Position numbers and translations under genes: made by a program. The notes beneath the pieces are model-generated. The model saw nothing but the letters and a program-made list of their open reading frames with translations, made no database searches and was not told the DNA's origin. A stretch of 64,000 nt of DNA from Salinimicrobium sp035607535 (GTDB lineage: Bacteria; Bacteroidota; Bacteroidia; Flavobacteriales; Flavobacteriaceae): the NCBI RefSeq assembly GCF_035607535.1, contig NZ_JAYDZX010000014.1:6398-70397 (forward strand), given 5' to 3'. Shown piece by piece: positions 42,735 to 50,600 of the stretch (the stretch's first letter is position 1; each line of letters starts with the position of its first letter).

Positions 42735-44198
42735 ATGAATGATGAAATAAGAGCTTTGGAGCCAAAGCCACTCTGGAATAAATTCGCCGATCTTAATGCT
42801 GTACCAAGACCTTCCAAAAAAGAGGAAAGGGTGATCGAATTCATGAAAAAATTTGGAAATGACCTTGGGTTGGAGACCGAAGTTGATGAAGTAGGAAATG
42901 TGATCATAAGGAAACCTGCCACTCCGGGAATGGAGAATAGAAAGGCAGTGGTTTTGCAGTCTCACCTGGACATGGTGCACCAAAAAAACAACGATTCCAA
43001 TTTTGATTTTGAGAATCAGGGGATCGAGATGTATGTAGATGGTGACTGGGTTCGTGCACGGGGAACTACTTTGGGGGCCGATAATGGCCTTGGAGTAGCT
43101 ACCATGATGGCAATTCTTGAGAGCAAAGATATCCAACACCCTGCCCTGGAAGCACTTTTCACCATTGATGAAGAAACCGGAATGACCGGAGCAATGGGAT
43201 TAAAGCCGGGAGTGCTCAGAGGAGATATCCTCCTTAACCTGGATACCGAAGAAGATAACGAAATAGGAATAGGCTGTGCAGGCGGAGTCGATATTACTGC
43301 CTCCCGAACCTATAAGGAAGAACCTGTTCCTGCAGATACTATTTCGTATAAAGTTGTTGTAAAAGGCTTACAGGGTGGACATTCAGGAATGGATATCATC
43401 AAAGGCCTGGGAAATGCCAATAAACTGATGAACCGCATTCTTTTCGAAGGATTTGAAAAATTCGGAATGAGGATCGCAGAGATCAACGGTGGCGGACTCC
43501 GCAATGCAATTCCGCGGGAAAGCGAAGCTGTGGTGGTGGTTGAAAAGATCCAGAAGGAGGACTTTAATTCCGAAGTAGGGAAGATCATTCAGGAAATTCA
43601 GCAGGAATACAAATCGCTGGAGCCAAAACTACATATAGAGGTTTCAGAAACGGAAGCGCCAGAAAAAGTTATGGAGCTGGGAGCTCAGGAATTGCTGCTA
43701 AAGTCGGTTTACACTGCTCATAACGGGGTATACAGAATGAGCCCGGATATTGAAGGTCTTGTAGAAACTTCAAACAACATAGCCCGTGTAACTGTCAAAA
43801 ATGGCAAAATTGAGGTACTTTGTTTAACCCGTTCCTCGGTTGATTCTTCAAAAACCGATCTTGCCAACAGTTTGCGTGCAGGTTTTGAACTGGCAGGATT
43901 TGAGGTAGAACTCTCGGGAGCTTACCCGGGTTGGAGTCCTAACATGGATTCGCCAATACTCAAAGTGCTGGATGATTTATACAGAAAGATGAATACAGAT
44001 GAGCCGGATATTGCTGCCTGCCATGCTGGTCTTGAATGCGGGATCCTGGGAAGGAATTATCCCGAGATTGATATGATCTCCTTTGGACCCACTATTCGCG
44101 GTGCTCACTCGCCCGATGAAAGGGCAAGTATCTCTTCTGCACAGAAGTACTGGAAATTTGTGCTGGAAGTATTAAAGAATATTCCGCAGAAGAATTGA
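42735..44198 (+). CDS. pepD: Aminoacyl-histidine dipeptidase (Xaa-His dipeptidase, M20)
   Basis: 487 residues from the ATG at 42735. M20 peptidase metal motifs: VVLQSHLDMVHQKN (H-x-D), GTTLGADNGLGVATMM (bridging aspartate), ALFTIDEETGMTGAMGL (catalytic E-E). The lid domain follows, with GLQGGHSGMDI. Hydrolyses dipeptides such as beta-Ala-His in the cytoplasm. Single-gene unit with its own promoter and a strong bidirectional terminator. Confidence 0.95.
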   Translation: MNDEIRALEPKPLWNKFADLNAVPRPSKKEERVIEFMKKFGNDLGLETEVDEVGNVIIRKPATPGMENRKAVVLQSHLDMVHQKNNDSNFDFENQGIEMYVDGDWVRARGTTLGADNGLGVATMMAILESKDIQHPALEALFTIDEETGMTGAMGLKPGVLRGDILLNLDTEEDNEIGIGCAGGVDITASRTYKEEPVPADTISYKVVVKGLQGGHSGMDIIKGLGNANKLMNRILFEGFEKFGMRIAEINGGGLRNAIPRESEAVVVVEKIQKEDFNSEVGKIIQEIQQEYKSLEPKLHIEVSETEAPEKVMELGAQELLLKSVYTAHNGVYRMSPDIEGLVETSNNIARVTVKNGKIEVLCLTRSSVDSSKTDLANSLRAGFELAGFEVELSGAYPGWSPNMDSPILKVLDDLYRKMNTDEPDIAACHAGLECGILGRNYPEIDMISFGPTIRGAHSPDERASISSAQKYWKFVLEVLKNIPQKN

Positions 44199-44218
44199 TA
44201 CTGAAAAGCTTCAAAATA

Positions 44219-44257
44219 AAAACACCTCCCAAAAAGATCATTTTTGGGAGGTGTTTT
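44219..44257. terminator. Bidirectional terminator between pepD and the PPIase gene
   Basis: A 17-bp stem, AAAACACCTCCCAAAAA at 44219-44235 with its complement at 44241-44257, around a 5-base loop. A-run and T-run flanks serve both convergent genes. Confidence 0.88.
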
Positions 44258-44275
44258 AGTTTATAGGCTTTTTAT

Positions 44276-45397
44276 TTATTCCTTAATATTCATAAGCTCT
44301 ACCTCAAATATAAGGTCGGCAGACGGAGGAATTACCGGTGGTGCACCACGCTCTCCATAACCCAGGTGGGCAGGAATGAAAATGACTGCTTTGTCTCCAA
44401 CCTGTAGCTGTTGTACTCCTTCCTTGAATCCGGGGATCATAGGTGCATCTTTGCTGTAAAGCATCGGCATTGGAGCATAACCGCCCATTTGTTTTCTTCT
44501 CTCATTGACCATGCCTGCTTCTTCGGCTACCTGCTCAATATTGGTGTCAAAAAGTTCACCGGTGCTTAAATATCCTTTGTAGTTCACCATCACAGTATCT
44601 CCCTGTTTTGGCTGTGGCCCTTCACCCTCTTCAAGAACGGTATACTGCAAGCCACTTTCCAGTTCTTTAGCTTCGGCTTTTAGCTCCTCATAACGCTGTG
44701 CATTAGTAGTGCGCTTTTCTTCCATTTCTTTTTGTTTTGCTTCAGCTTCGGCTTTGAAATCCTGAAGCTTTTGAGAAAGTACTTCGGTAGCATTGAAGTT
44801 CTTTGCTTCTTTTCCTTTGCGAATGATCTTCACTTCCTGCATTACAACTTCTTCGACAGGACGGTCACCTGGATCGGTTTCCACATTTCCGATAGCATTT
44901 ACCACGTCCATTCCTTTTACCACTTCTCCAAATACAGTGTGCATTCCATTAAGCCATGGAGTTTCCTTAAGGGTAATGAAGAACTGGCTTCCATTGGTAT
45001 TAGGACCGGAGTTTGCCATTGAAAGTATTCCTGCAGAATCATGGGTAAGGGTATCAACGATCTCGTTAGGGAACTTGTACCCCGGGCCTCCGCTTCCGGT
45101 TCCCTGTGGGTCACCTCCCTGGATCATGAAATCTCCTATCACCCTGTGAAAAACAAGTCCGTCATAAAAAGGCTTATCGCGGAACTGCTCTTCGGCCATG
45201 GTGCTTTCACCTTCAGCAAGAGAGACAAAACTGGCTACTGTCATTGGTGTAGCCTGGTAATAAAGTTCTGCAACAAAAGGCCCTTTGTTGGTGTTGAATT
45301 CCACATACATCCCGTCTTCAAGTTCGGGATATTCTTCATTACAGGCAGTAAAGGCAAATAAAATACTGCATAAAAGCAAAAAACTGATTTTCTTCAT
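44276..45397 (-). CDS. Cyclophilin-FKBP fusion peptidyl-prolyl isomerase, lipoprotein
   Basis: 373 residues. Lipoprotein signal (LLLCSILFAFTACNEE). The N-terminal cyclophilin domain (about 30-195) has FYDGLVFHRVIGDFMIQGGD and GSQFFITLKETPWLNGMHTV. A coiled linker (AEAEAKQKEMEEKRTT) is followed by an FKBP domain (about 255-373) with GDTVMVNYKGYLSTGELFDT and YGERGAPPVIPPSADLIFEV. Both folds accelerate proline isomerisation in exported proteins. It follows gldI by 16 bases in one operon. Confidence 0.93.
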   Translation of the reverse strand: MKKISFLLLCSILFAFTACNEEYPELEDGMYVEFNTNKGPFVAELYYQATPMTVASFVSLAEGESTMAEEQFRDKPFYDGLVFHRVIGDFMIQGGDPQGTGSGGPGYKFPNEIVDTLTHDSAGILSMANSGPNTNGSQFFITLKETPWLNGMHTVFGEVVKGMDVVNAIGNVETDPGDRPVEEVVMQEVKIIRKGKEAKNFNATEVLSQKLQDFKAEAEAKQKEMEEKRTTNAQRYEELKAEAKELESGLQYTVLEEGEGPQPKQGDTVMVNYKGYLSTGELFDTNIEQVAEEAGMVNERRKQMGGYAPMPMLYSKDAPMIPGFKEGVQQLQVGDKAVIFIPAHLGYGERGAPPVIPPSADLIFEVELMNIKE

Positions 45398-45413
45398 TTC
45401 GTAATTGATTGTT

Positions 45414-45977
45414 TTAGTTGTTATTCTCCTGTTCAGGTTCAGATGCTTCTGAAATGTCTATAAGTGTCACGGTAGAGATCACCGGAACATCCGAACCTAT
45501 TCTGTTCTTATCTCCATAATACCCGAAGGCCTTATGCGACGGAAAAAGAAAAGTGACTGTCTCACCTTCTTTCATAAGTTTCAACCCCTGCCTTAATCCG
45601 CTAAACAGCTCTTCCTGGTCAATGGCATAGGTGCGGGGCGCGATGTCTTCATCGCTATATATGTTTTCTCCACCCAGGGATTTGATGTTGTAATCGAACT
45701 CCACTACGTCACCAAATTCCGGGGTTTTAGTTGAGGTAGTGTCCTTTGTGTTATAGTAATACCAGAAACCGTTGGGAGAGGAGATGTATTCTCTGGTGGA
45801 ATCGTTTTCGATGATCTTCTGAATTCGGGCTTCTTCTTCGGCTACAATGGCGCGGTTTCGTTCTACGGCTTCATTGATGTAGGAACCCGATTTTTGCGTT
45901 ACCGGCCTTCTTGCTTCGGGCGACTTGCAGGAAAAAAGGAGTAGTCCGGCAAGTAGCATTAAAAATTTTATCTTCAT
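45414..45977 (-). CDS. gldI: Gliding-motility-associated FKBP peptidyl-prolyl isomerase GldI
   Basis: 187 residues. Lipobox LAGLLLFSCKSPEARR. The C-terminal half is an FKBP domain: FGDVVEFDYNIKSLGG, LFSGLRQGLKLMKEGETVTF and LFPSHKAFGYYGDKNRIGSD. GldI is a periplasmic lipoprotein needed for gliding and the type IX secretion system in Flavobacterium johnsoniae. The start overlaps the end of the DHH phosphoesterase gene by 4 bases. Assignment to GldI rests on size, lipoprotein signal and lineage; other FKBP lipoproteins are similar. Confidence 0.82.
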   Translation of the reverse strand: MKIKFLMLLAGLLLFSCKSPEARRPVTQKSGSYINEAVERNRAIVAEEEARIQKIIENDSTREYISSPNGFWYYYNTKDTTSTKTPEFGDVVEFDYNIKSLGGENIYSDEDIAPRTYAIDQEELFSGLRQGLKLMKEGETVTFLFPSHKAFGYYGDKNRIGSDVPVISTVTLIDISEASEPEQENNN

Positions 45978-46990
45978 AGCGCCAGATTCGTTTTGTAGGA
46001 GGGCAAGATACTAATAAATTTATCAACTGTCTCTTGCAGAGAGAGATCACTTTTACCTCCTGCGGCGTTGATATGACCGCCCCCGTCAAAGTACTTTCGG
46101 GCAAAATCATTGACAGAGAAAGTTCCCTTTGATCTAAGGGAGATCTTTACAATTTTATCGGCTGCATTTTCAATAAAAATTGCGGCAAATACAATCCCTT
46201 GCAAAGAAAGGCCATAATTCACAAAACCTTCTGTGTCTCCCTTTTTAAAGTTATGCCTGTCGAGTTCTTCCTGGGAAAGAGTGATGTAAGCGGTGCGAAG
46301 TCCTTCCACTACTTTTAAATTCTGAAGCGCACAACCCAGTAACTGCAGCTGCCCGTAGGAACTGGTGTCAAATACATTCTCATGAATAGAAGTATTATCG
46401 GCACCTTTTTCAATAAGGTCGGCAATCACACGATGAGTAAGACTGGTGGTAGAGCGGTACCTAAAGGAGCCGGTATCGGTCATGATCCCGGTGTAGAGGC
46501 AGGTCGCGATCTGCGGAGTGATATGTTCAGCTAAACCTATATTTTCAATAAAGTGGTAGACCATTTGGCAGGTGGAGCACATGGTCACATCACTATAGGT
46601 GACCTCGGCATAGTCATCGGGCTGCTGGTGATGATCGATCATAATAAAAGCAGCCTTAGATTCCTTAAGGGGTTCATACATTTCTCCTGCACGGGAGAGG
46701 TGGTTGAAGTCGAGGGTAAAGATCACATCTGCTGCAGCTATGTGTTCATTTCCTTTTTTAGTGTCCTTTTCATAGACTAAAACCTCGTCCTGGTAAGGCA
46801 TCCATTTTAGAAAATCGGGATAGTCATTTGGAGCAATAAGCTGTACGTAATGTCCCTGTCCCTCGAGTAAAATCTTAAGTGCTAAGGTAGAACCCATGGC
46901 GTCCCCATCGGGACCTTTATGGGGAACAATAACTATTTTCCTCTTGCCTCCAAGCAACTCCTTTACACGCGAAATATCTTCGTTTGTCAT
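45974..46990 (-). CDS. DHH-family phosphoesterase (NrnA-like oligoribonuclease/pAp phosphatase)
   Basis: 338 residues, the NrnA length. DHH motifs: HKGPDGDAMGSTLALK, IFTLDFNHLSRAG, FIMIDHHQQPDDYAE (the D-H-H itself), and the DHHA1 signature YFDGGGHINAAGG. Degrades short RNA oligonucleotides and 3'-phosphoadenosine-5'-phosphate in the cytoplasm. First gene of the nrnA-gldI-PPIase unit; a TATCTTCG box (47004..46997, minus strand) is a likely promoter. Confidence 0.92.
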   Translation of the reverse strand: MTNEDISRVKELLGGKRKIVIVPHKGPDGDAMGSTLALKILLEGQGHYVQLIAPNDYPDFLKWMPYQDEVLVYEKDTKKGNEHIAAADVIFTLDFNHLSRAGEMYEPLKESKAAFIMIDHHQQPDDYAEVTYSDVTMCSTCQMVYHFIENIGLAEHITPQIATCLYTGIMTDTGSFRYRSTTSLTHRVIADLIEKGADNTSIHENVFDTSSYGQLQLLGCALQNLKVVEGLRTAYITLSQEELDRHNFKKGDTEGFVNYGLSLQGIVFAAIFIENAADKIVKISLRSKGTFSVNDFARKYFDGGGHINAAGGKSDLSLQETVDKFISILPSYKTNLAL

Positions 46991-47024
46991 AGAGGGCGAA
47001 GATACCGAATATTTAAAGATGTAA

Positions 47025-47069
47025 AAAGCCCTGGATCAAGTTCCAAAAATGTCATTTTTGAAGGGCTTT
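47025..47069. terminator. Nested hairpin in the divergent spacer between nrnA-like and ndk genes
   Basis: Outer stem AAAGCCCT (47025-47032) with AGGGCTTT (47062-47069). Inside is a perfect 17-bp palindrome, CAAAAATG-T-CATTTTTG (47044-47060). It looks like a terminator but lies upstream of both divergent genes, so a regulatory or transcription-insulating role is possible. Confidence 0.55.
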
Positions 47070-47102
47070 CTTTCCGTTAGAACGAATAAAAGCCTAAGCA
47101 CC

Positions 47103-47132
47103 TTGTATATGGGTTTGTTTTGTCTATTTTTG
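47103..47132 (+). promoter_or_regulatory. Promoter for ndk
   Basis: TTG at 47103-47105, 19 bases, then TATTTTTG at 47125-47132, a full match to TAnnTTTG. The ATG at 47156 is 23 bases downstream. Confidence 0.7.
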
Positions 47133-47155
47133 CAGCCAAATTAAAAATTGAAGAA

Positions 47156-47575
47156 ATGGCAGGAAATAGAACTTTCACCATGATTAAGCCCGATGCAGTT
47201 GAAAAAGGACACATTGGCGCTATTTTAGAGCAGATCACCGCTTCCGGTTTCAGAATTGTTGCAATGAAACTTACTCAAATGACACGTCGTGATGCTGAAA
47301 AATTTTACGAAGTGCACAGTGAGCGTCCATTTTACGGAGAGCTGGTTGAATTCATGAGCCGCGGGCCAATCGTTGCCGCTATTCTTGAAAAAGAGAACGC
47401 TGTTGAAGATTTCAGAACCCTGATTGGGGCTACAAATCCTGAAGATGCTGCCGAAGGGACCATTAGAAAGAAATATGCTGCTTCTGTAGGTGAAAATGCC
47501 GTACATGGAAGTGATAGTGATGAGAATGCACAAATTGAAGGTGCTTTCCATTTCGCCGGAAGAGAGATGTTCTAA
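47156..47575 (+). CDS. ndk: Nucleoside diphosphate kinase
   Basis: 139 residues from the ATG at 47156 (MAGNRTFTMIKPDAVEKG); the longer open frame upstream includes the promoter. NDK landmarks: TMIKPDAV, ERPFYGELVEFMSRGPIVA, TNPEDAAEGTIRKKYA and the phosphorylated histidine in ENAVHGSDS. Balances NTP and dNTP pools in the cytoplasm. Single-gene unit with a consensus promoter and terminator. Confidence 0.97.
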   Translation: MAGNRTFTMIKPDAVEKGHIGAILEQITASGFRIVAMKLTQMTRRDAEKFYEVHSERPFYGELVEFMSRGPIVAAILEKENAVEDFRTLIGATNPEDAAEGTIRKKYAASVGENAVHGSDSDENAQIEGAFHFAGREMF

Positions 47576-47600
47576 AACCTCTTCTTAAATAAGTTCAAAG

Positions 47601-47626
47601 AACCACCTTTTTGGGTGGTTTTTTTG
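47601..47626 (+). terminator. Terminator after ndk
   Basis: AACCACC (47601-47607) pairs with GGTGGTT (47614-47620) and is followed by a long T-run. It lies 25 bases past the ndk stop. Confidence 0.85.
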
Positions 47627-47629
47627 TTT

Positions 47630-48274
47630 TCATCTTCCGTAGCTGCCGCCTTTATCTGCCCGGCCTGTCATAGGTACGAACCGTACCGGGAGTAGAGTTT
47701 TTTCTTCAAATTCTTCTTCTCCTGTTTTGTAAAGCATAACCAACTGCTGATTCATACGACCCACCGGTGCCAGAATTCGACCGCCTATCTTTAGTTGATC
47801 CTTTAAAGGTTTGGGAATAGAGGAGGGTGCAGCTGTAAGGATAATAGCATCGTAAGGAGAGAACTCCTGCCAGCCTGCATATCCATCCCGGTGTTTGGTT
47901 GTGATATTTACATAATCTGTTTTTGCGAGATTTTGTTTAGCTAGCTCTGCCAGCCATTCGATGATCTCTACACTATAGACATGCTTTACGAGTCGGGAAA
48001 TGACAGCGGCATTATATCCGCAGCCGGTACCTACCTCCAGTACTTTTTCTTCCTTTTGCAGCTGTAGCTGTTCGGCCATATAAGCGACTATATATGGCTG
48101 ACTAATAGTCTGGTTCTTTCCTATTGGCAGCGGTCTATCTTCATATGCTTTATCCTGCTGATCTTCGGGAACAAAGAGGCTGCGATCGACTTCCTCCATG
48201 GCCTTGAGCACCCCGGGATCTGAAATGCCCCGACCTTTGAGTTGTCGCTCGATCATTTCTTGTTTGGTAACCAT
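47630..48274 (-). CDS. pcm: Protein-L-isoaspartate(D-aspartate) O-methyltransferase
   Basis: 214 residues, standard length. Uses S-adenosylmethionine to methylate isoaspartyl residues, starting repair of aged proteins. Motifs: PLPIGKNQTISQPYIVAYM (substrate region), VLEVGTGCGYNAAVISRL (SAM motif I), YDAIILTAAPSSIPKPL and GGRILAPVG. It stands alone between the ndk terminator and the repeat tract at 48361. Confidence 0.95.
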   Translation of the reverse strand: MVTKQEMIERQLKGRGISDPGVLKAMEEVDRSLFVPEDQQDKAYEDRPLPIGKNQTISQPYIVAYMAEQLQLQKEEKVLEVGTGCGYNAAVISRLVKHVYSVEIIEWLAELAKQNLAKTDYVNITTKHRDGYAGWQEFSPYDAIILTAAPSSIPKPLKDQLKIGGRILAPVGRMNQQLVMLYKTGEEEFEEKTLLPVRFVPMTGRADKGGSYGR

Positions 48275-48360
48275 TTTTATTTAAAATGTTGGTTTCTAAT
48301 AAGATACTTAAAAATGACCTTTTTGAAAAGGGAATTGGAGGTCCTTTTTTTGTAGGACAG

Positions 48361-48665
48361 AAGTTTAGAAATTTCAAATTACAAGCACGAAATTTCAGAA
48401 AAGAATTTGAAGATGTGGAGATTTGAAGATGTGGAAATTTGAAGATGTGGAAATTTGAAGATGTGGAAATTTGAAGATTTGAAAATGAAGCTAACAATCT
48501 TGAATTGAAAGTTTAGAAATGTAATTAAAAATCCTGAATCTTAAATTTTGAATCTTGAATCTTGAACCTTGAATCTTGAATCTTGAACCTTAAACCTTAA
48601 ACCTTAAACCTTAAACCTTAAACCTTAAACCTTAAACCTTAAACCTTAAACCTTAAACCTTAGGC
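48361..48665. repeat. Composite repeat region: heptads, 16-bp repeats and a long heptad array
   Basis: Three blocks fill the spacer between pcm and the DUF721 gene. 48361-48402: words AAGTTTA, GAAATTT, CAAATTA, CAAGCAC, GAAATTT, CAGAAAA. 48412-48475: four tandem 16-bp units, GATGTGGAAATTTGAA (first with one change). 48550-48661: sixteen in-register heptads, six of GAATCTT/GAACCTT type and then ten perfect AAACCTT (the same as CCTTAAA out of phase). No gene is present in 48275-48671. Confidence 0.9.
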
Positions 48666-48671
48666 CTTATG

Positions 48672-48968
48672 CTATCGCAGTATTAGCTTTTTGATCAAGT
48701 CTCTTCCCAGTTCCTCGTTGAGCATTTTCACGATCTTTTCTTTGCCGTAGCTCAATTCTTCTCTTAGGACGGAGGAACTTAACTGCACGTAAAGTGTATC
48801 TCGGTCAAGCTTGATCGAAGTAGTGTATTTTTCAATGGCAGGGCCCATCTGGCTGTTCCACACATCGCGCACGTGCACCTTGTCCAGCCCTTTTTGCAAC
48901 TTGTTGTGGCTAACAAATTCATTTAATGCTTCGCTTATGCTTATGTGATCATTGATCCTCTTGGCCAT
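48672..48968 (-). CDS. DUF721 (DciA-like) domain-containing protein
   Basis: 98 residues from the ATG at 48968 (MAKRINDHISISEALNEFV); the longer frame to 49142 lies inside the lipoprotein gene and lacks coding sense. DUF721 features: VRDVWNSQMGPAIEKYTTSI, then LDRDTLYVQLSSSVLREELS and KIVKMLNEELGRDLIKKLIL. Proteins of this family (DciA) load or operate the replicative helicase in bacteria lacking DnaC. Its place behind recF fits a DNA-replication role. It overlaps the lipoprotein gene by 20 bases. Confidence 0.85.
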   Translation of the reverse strand: MAKRINDHISISEALNEFVSHNKLQKGLDKVHVRDVWNSQMGPAIEKYTTSIKLDRDTLYVQLSSSVLREELSYGKEKIVKMLNEELGRDLIKKLILR

Positions 48969-49386
48969 AATTTCCTGAATATGGGGTAAAACGTTTGTAG
49001 GTGTAGATGATCCCATCCTGATTAAGGACCACCAGTTCATTTTCTTCGGAAGAAATAACAGTTTCCTTCCAGTTTGTGTAGGGAGTTGAATAGTACAAAT
49101 TAATACTGTCATTTTCAACTTTAACTTCAAAGATCTCCACATCTTCTGAAGCTATAAAGTTGCCGTCCAGTTGTGGACGTACTTTTTTACGGAAACCGGC
49201 AGTGCTGTCTACTTTGATGTAGTCTACCAGCTCTGAGAACTTAAACTCTTTAATGATACCTTCCGGAAGTTCTGCTTTGGTGATCTCCCAGTAGCCGTTG
49301 AGGTTGTCGATCTTTTCACGGGAAGTATCACTGGCGCAGGACTGCAACAGGGTGCCTAAAAAGAGTAAAAAAAAGACCTTTTTCAC
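48949..49386 (-). CDS. Putative lipoprotein
   Basis: 145 residues from a GTG at 49386 that overlaps the recF stop (GTGA). Lipoprotein signal MKKVFFLLFLGTLLQSCAS. The mature part has NLNGYWEITKAELPEG and later YYSTPYTNWKETVISSEENE, the lipocalin-like arrangement seen in many small Bacteroidetes lipoproteins. Function unknown. It sits between recF and the DUF721 gene in a coupled set. Confidence 0.75.
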   Translation of the reverse strand: MKKVFFLLFLGTLLQSCASDTSREKIDNLNGYWEITKAELPEGIIKEFKFSELVDYIKVDSTAGFRKKVRPQLDGNFIASEDVEIFEVKVENDSINLYYSTPYTNWKETVISSEENELVVLNQDGIIYTYKRFTPYSGNYGQEDQ

Positions 49387-50462
49387 AGGTAAAACATTTT
49401 ATAGGTTTGTCCGGTGCTTTTAACCACTTTTTCAGTACGATCTCCATGGGTGTCGCTAATAAAAAGTTGTCCCAGCTCATCTGTAGCAACAAGATCTACA
49501 ATATGAGCTACTCTATGCTCATCCAGTTTGTCAAAGATGTCATCCATTAGCAGGATAGGAGAGACTTTACTCAATTCCTTCATGAAATCGAACTGGGCCA
49601 GCTTCAAAGCGATCAAAAAAGATTTTTGCTGCCCCTGGGAACCGAATTTTTTTATGGGATGTTCTTCAATTTCAAAGACGAGATCATCCTTATGCGTTCC
49701 CACTCCGGTGTACTGCAGAGCCATATCCTTTTGTAGATTCTCTTCCAACTGAGTCTTAAAATCACCCTCGTCCAGCTGACTTTTATAACTTATGGAGACC
49801 TCTTCCCGGCCATTACTTATTGTTGTATACCGCTTTTGAAATATGGGAATAAAAGTTTCCAGGAAAGCTTTGCGTTTACGGAACAGGATATTTCCTAATT
49901 CTTCCAGCTGCATATCGTAAACAGATAGAGTGTCGCGGTCAAAGCTGTTGTTTGCTGCAAAATATTTTAGCAGGGAATTGCGCTGCGCCAGGATCTTGCT
50001 GTAGTCAATTAAACTGTTGAGGTATTTATTGTCGCTTTGAGAGATGACGCCATCAATAAATTTCCGGCGGGTTTCACTGCCTTCGATAATAAGGTCACGA
50101 TCGGCAGGAGAGATGATCACGGTGGGAATAAAACCTATGTGTTCACTGAACTTTTCATAGGGTTTGTTATTCCGTTTGATGACCTTTTTCTGTCCGCGTT
50201 TGGCGCTAACAATGATCTGTTCTTCCCGTTCATTCTTCTCAAAAATGCCATCTATCACAAAGAAGTCTGCCTCGTGTTTTATATTTTGACTGGTAATAGG
50301 GTTGAAATAACTTTTTCCAAAGGAGAGGTGATAAATGCTGTCGAGGACATTGGTTTTCCCAATTCCGTTATTTCCTACCATACAATTGATCTTGCGATCA
50401 AATTCAAATTCTGTCGAGGCAAAATTCTTGTAATTGAGTAAGGAAAGGTTTTTAAGAAACAT
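49383..50462 (-). CDS. recF: DNA replication and repair protein RecF
   Basis: 359 residues. SMC-like ATPase: Walker A in VGNNGIGKTNVLDSI, RecF signature RDLIIEGSETRRKFIDGVIS, the ABC-type region FGSQGQQKSFLIALKLAQ, and Walker B SPILLMDDIFDKLDEHRV. It binds gapped DNA with RecO and RecR and loads RecA. Here it heads a coupled set with a lipoprotein and the DUF721 gene. Confidence 0.96.
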   Translation of the reverse strand: MFLKNLSLLNYKNFASTEFEFDRKINCMVGNNGIGKTNVLDSIYHLSFGKSYFNPITSQNIKHEADFFVIDGIFEKNEREEQIIVSAKRGQKKVIKRNNKPYEKFSEHIGFIPTVIISPADRDLIIEGSETRRKFIDGVISQSDNKYLNSLIDYSKILAQRNSLLKYFAANNSFDRDTLSVYDMQLEELGNILFRKRKAFLETFIPIFQKRYTTISNGREEVSISYKSQLDEGDFKTQLEENLQKDMALQYTGVGTHKDDLVFEIEEHPIKKFGSQGQQKSFLIALKLAQFDFMKELSKVSPILLMDDIFDKLDEHRVAHIVDLVATDELGQLFISDTHGDRTEKVVKSTGQTYKMFYL

Positions 50463-50571
50463 AAAAAACTGTTATTCAGCATCATAAGAAGAAGCCGTGA
50501 ACCGGCCTTTGAGCATCGCAAATTAGCATAAATAAACAATTTAATTCCCTTTTAATTTTAAAGAAATATTC

Positions 50572-50579
50572 TATTTTTG
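50572..50579 (+). promoter_or_regulatory. -7 promoter element for the YfgM-like gene
   Basis: TATTTTTG, a full match to TAnnTTTG, 21 bases before the ATG at 50601. No clear -33 TTG. Confidence 0.6.
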
Positions 50580-50600
50580 CGCTTCAATTAACGTTTATTT

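Noticed and set aside
48550..48661. CRISPR array
   Set aside because: Units are contiguous 7-bp words with no spacers, and no cas genes are present in the window.
48969..49142. N-terminal extension of the DUF721 frame
   Set aside because: Lies wholly within the lipoprotein gene; the DUF721 domain and a good ATG begin at 48968.
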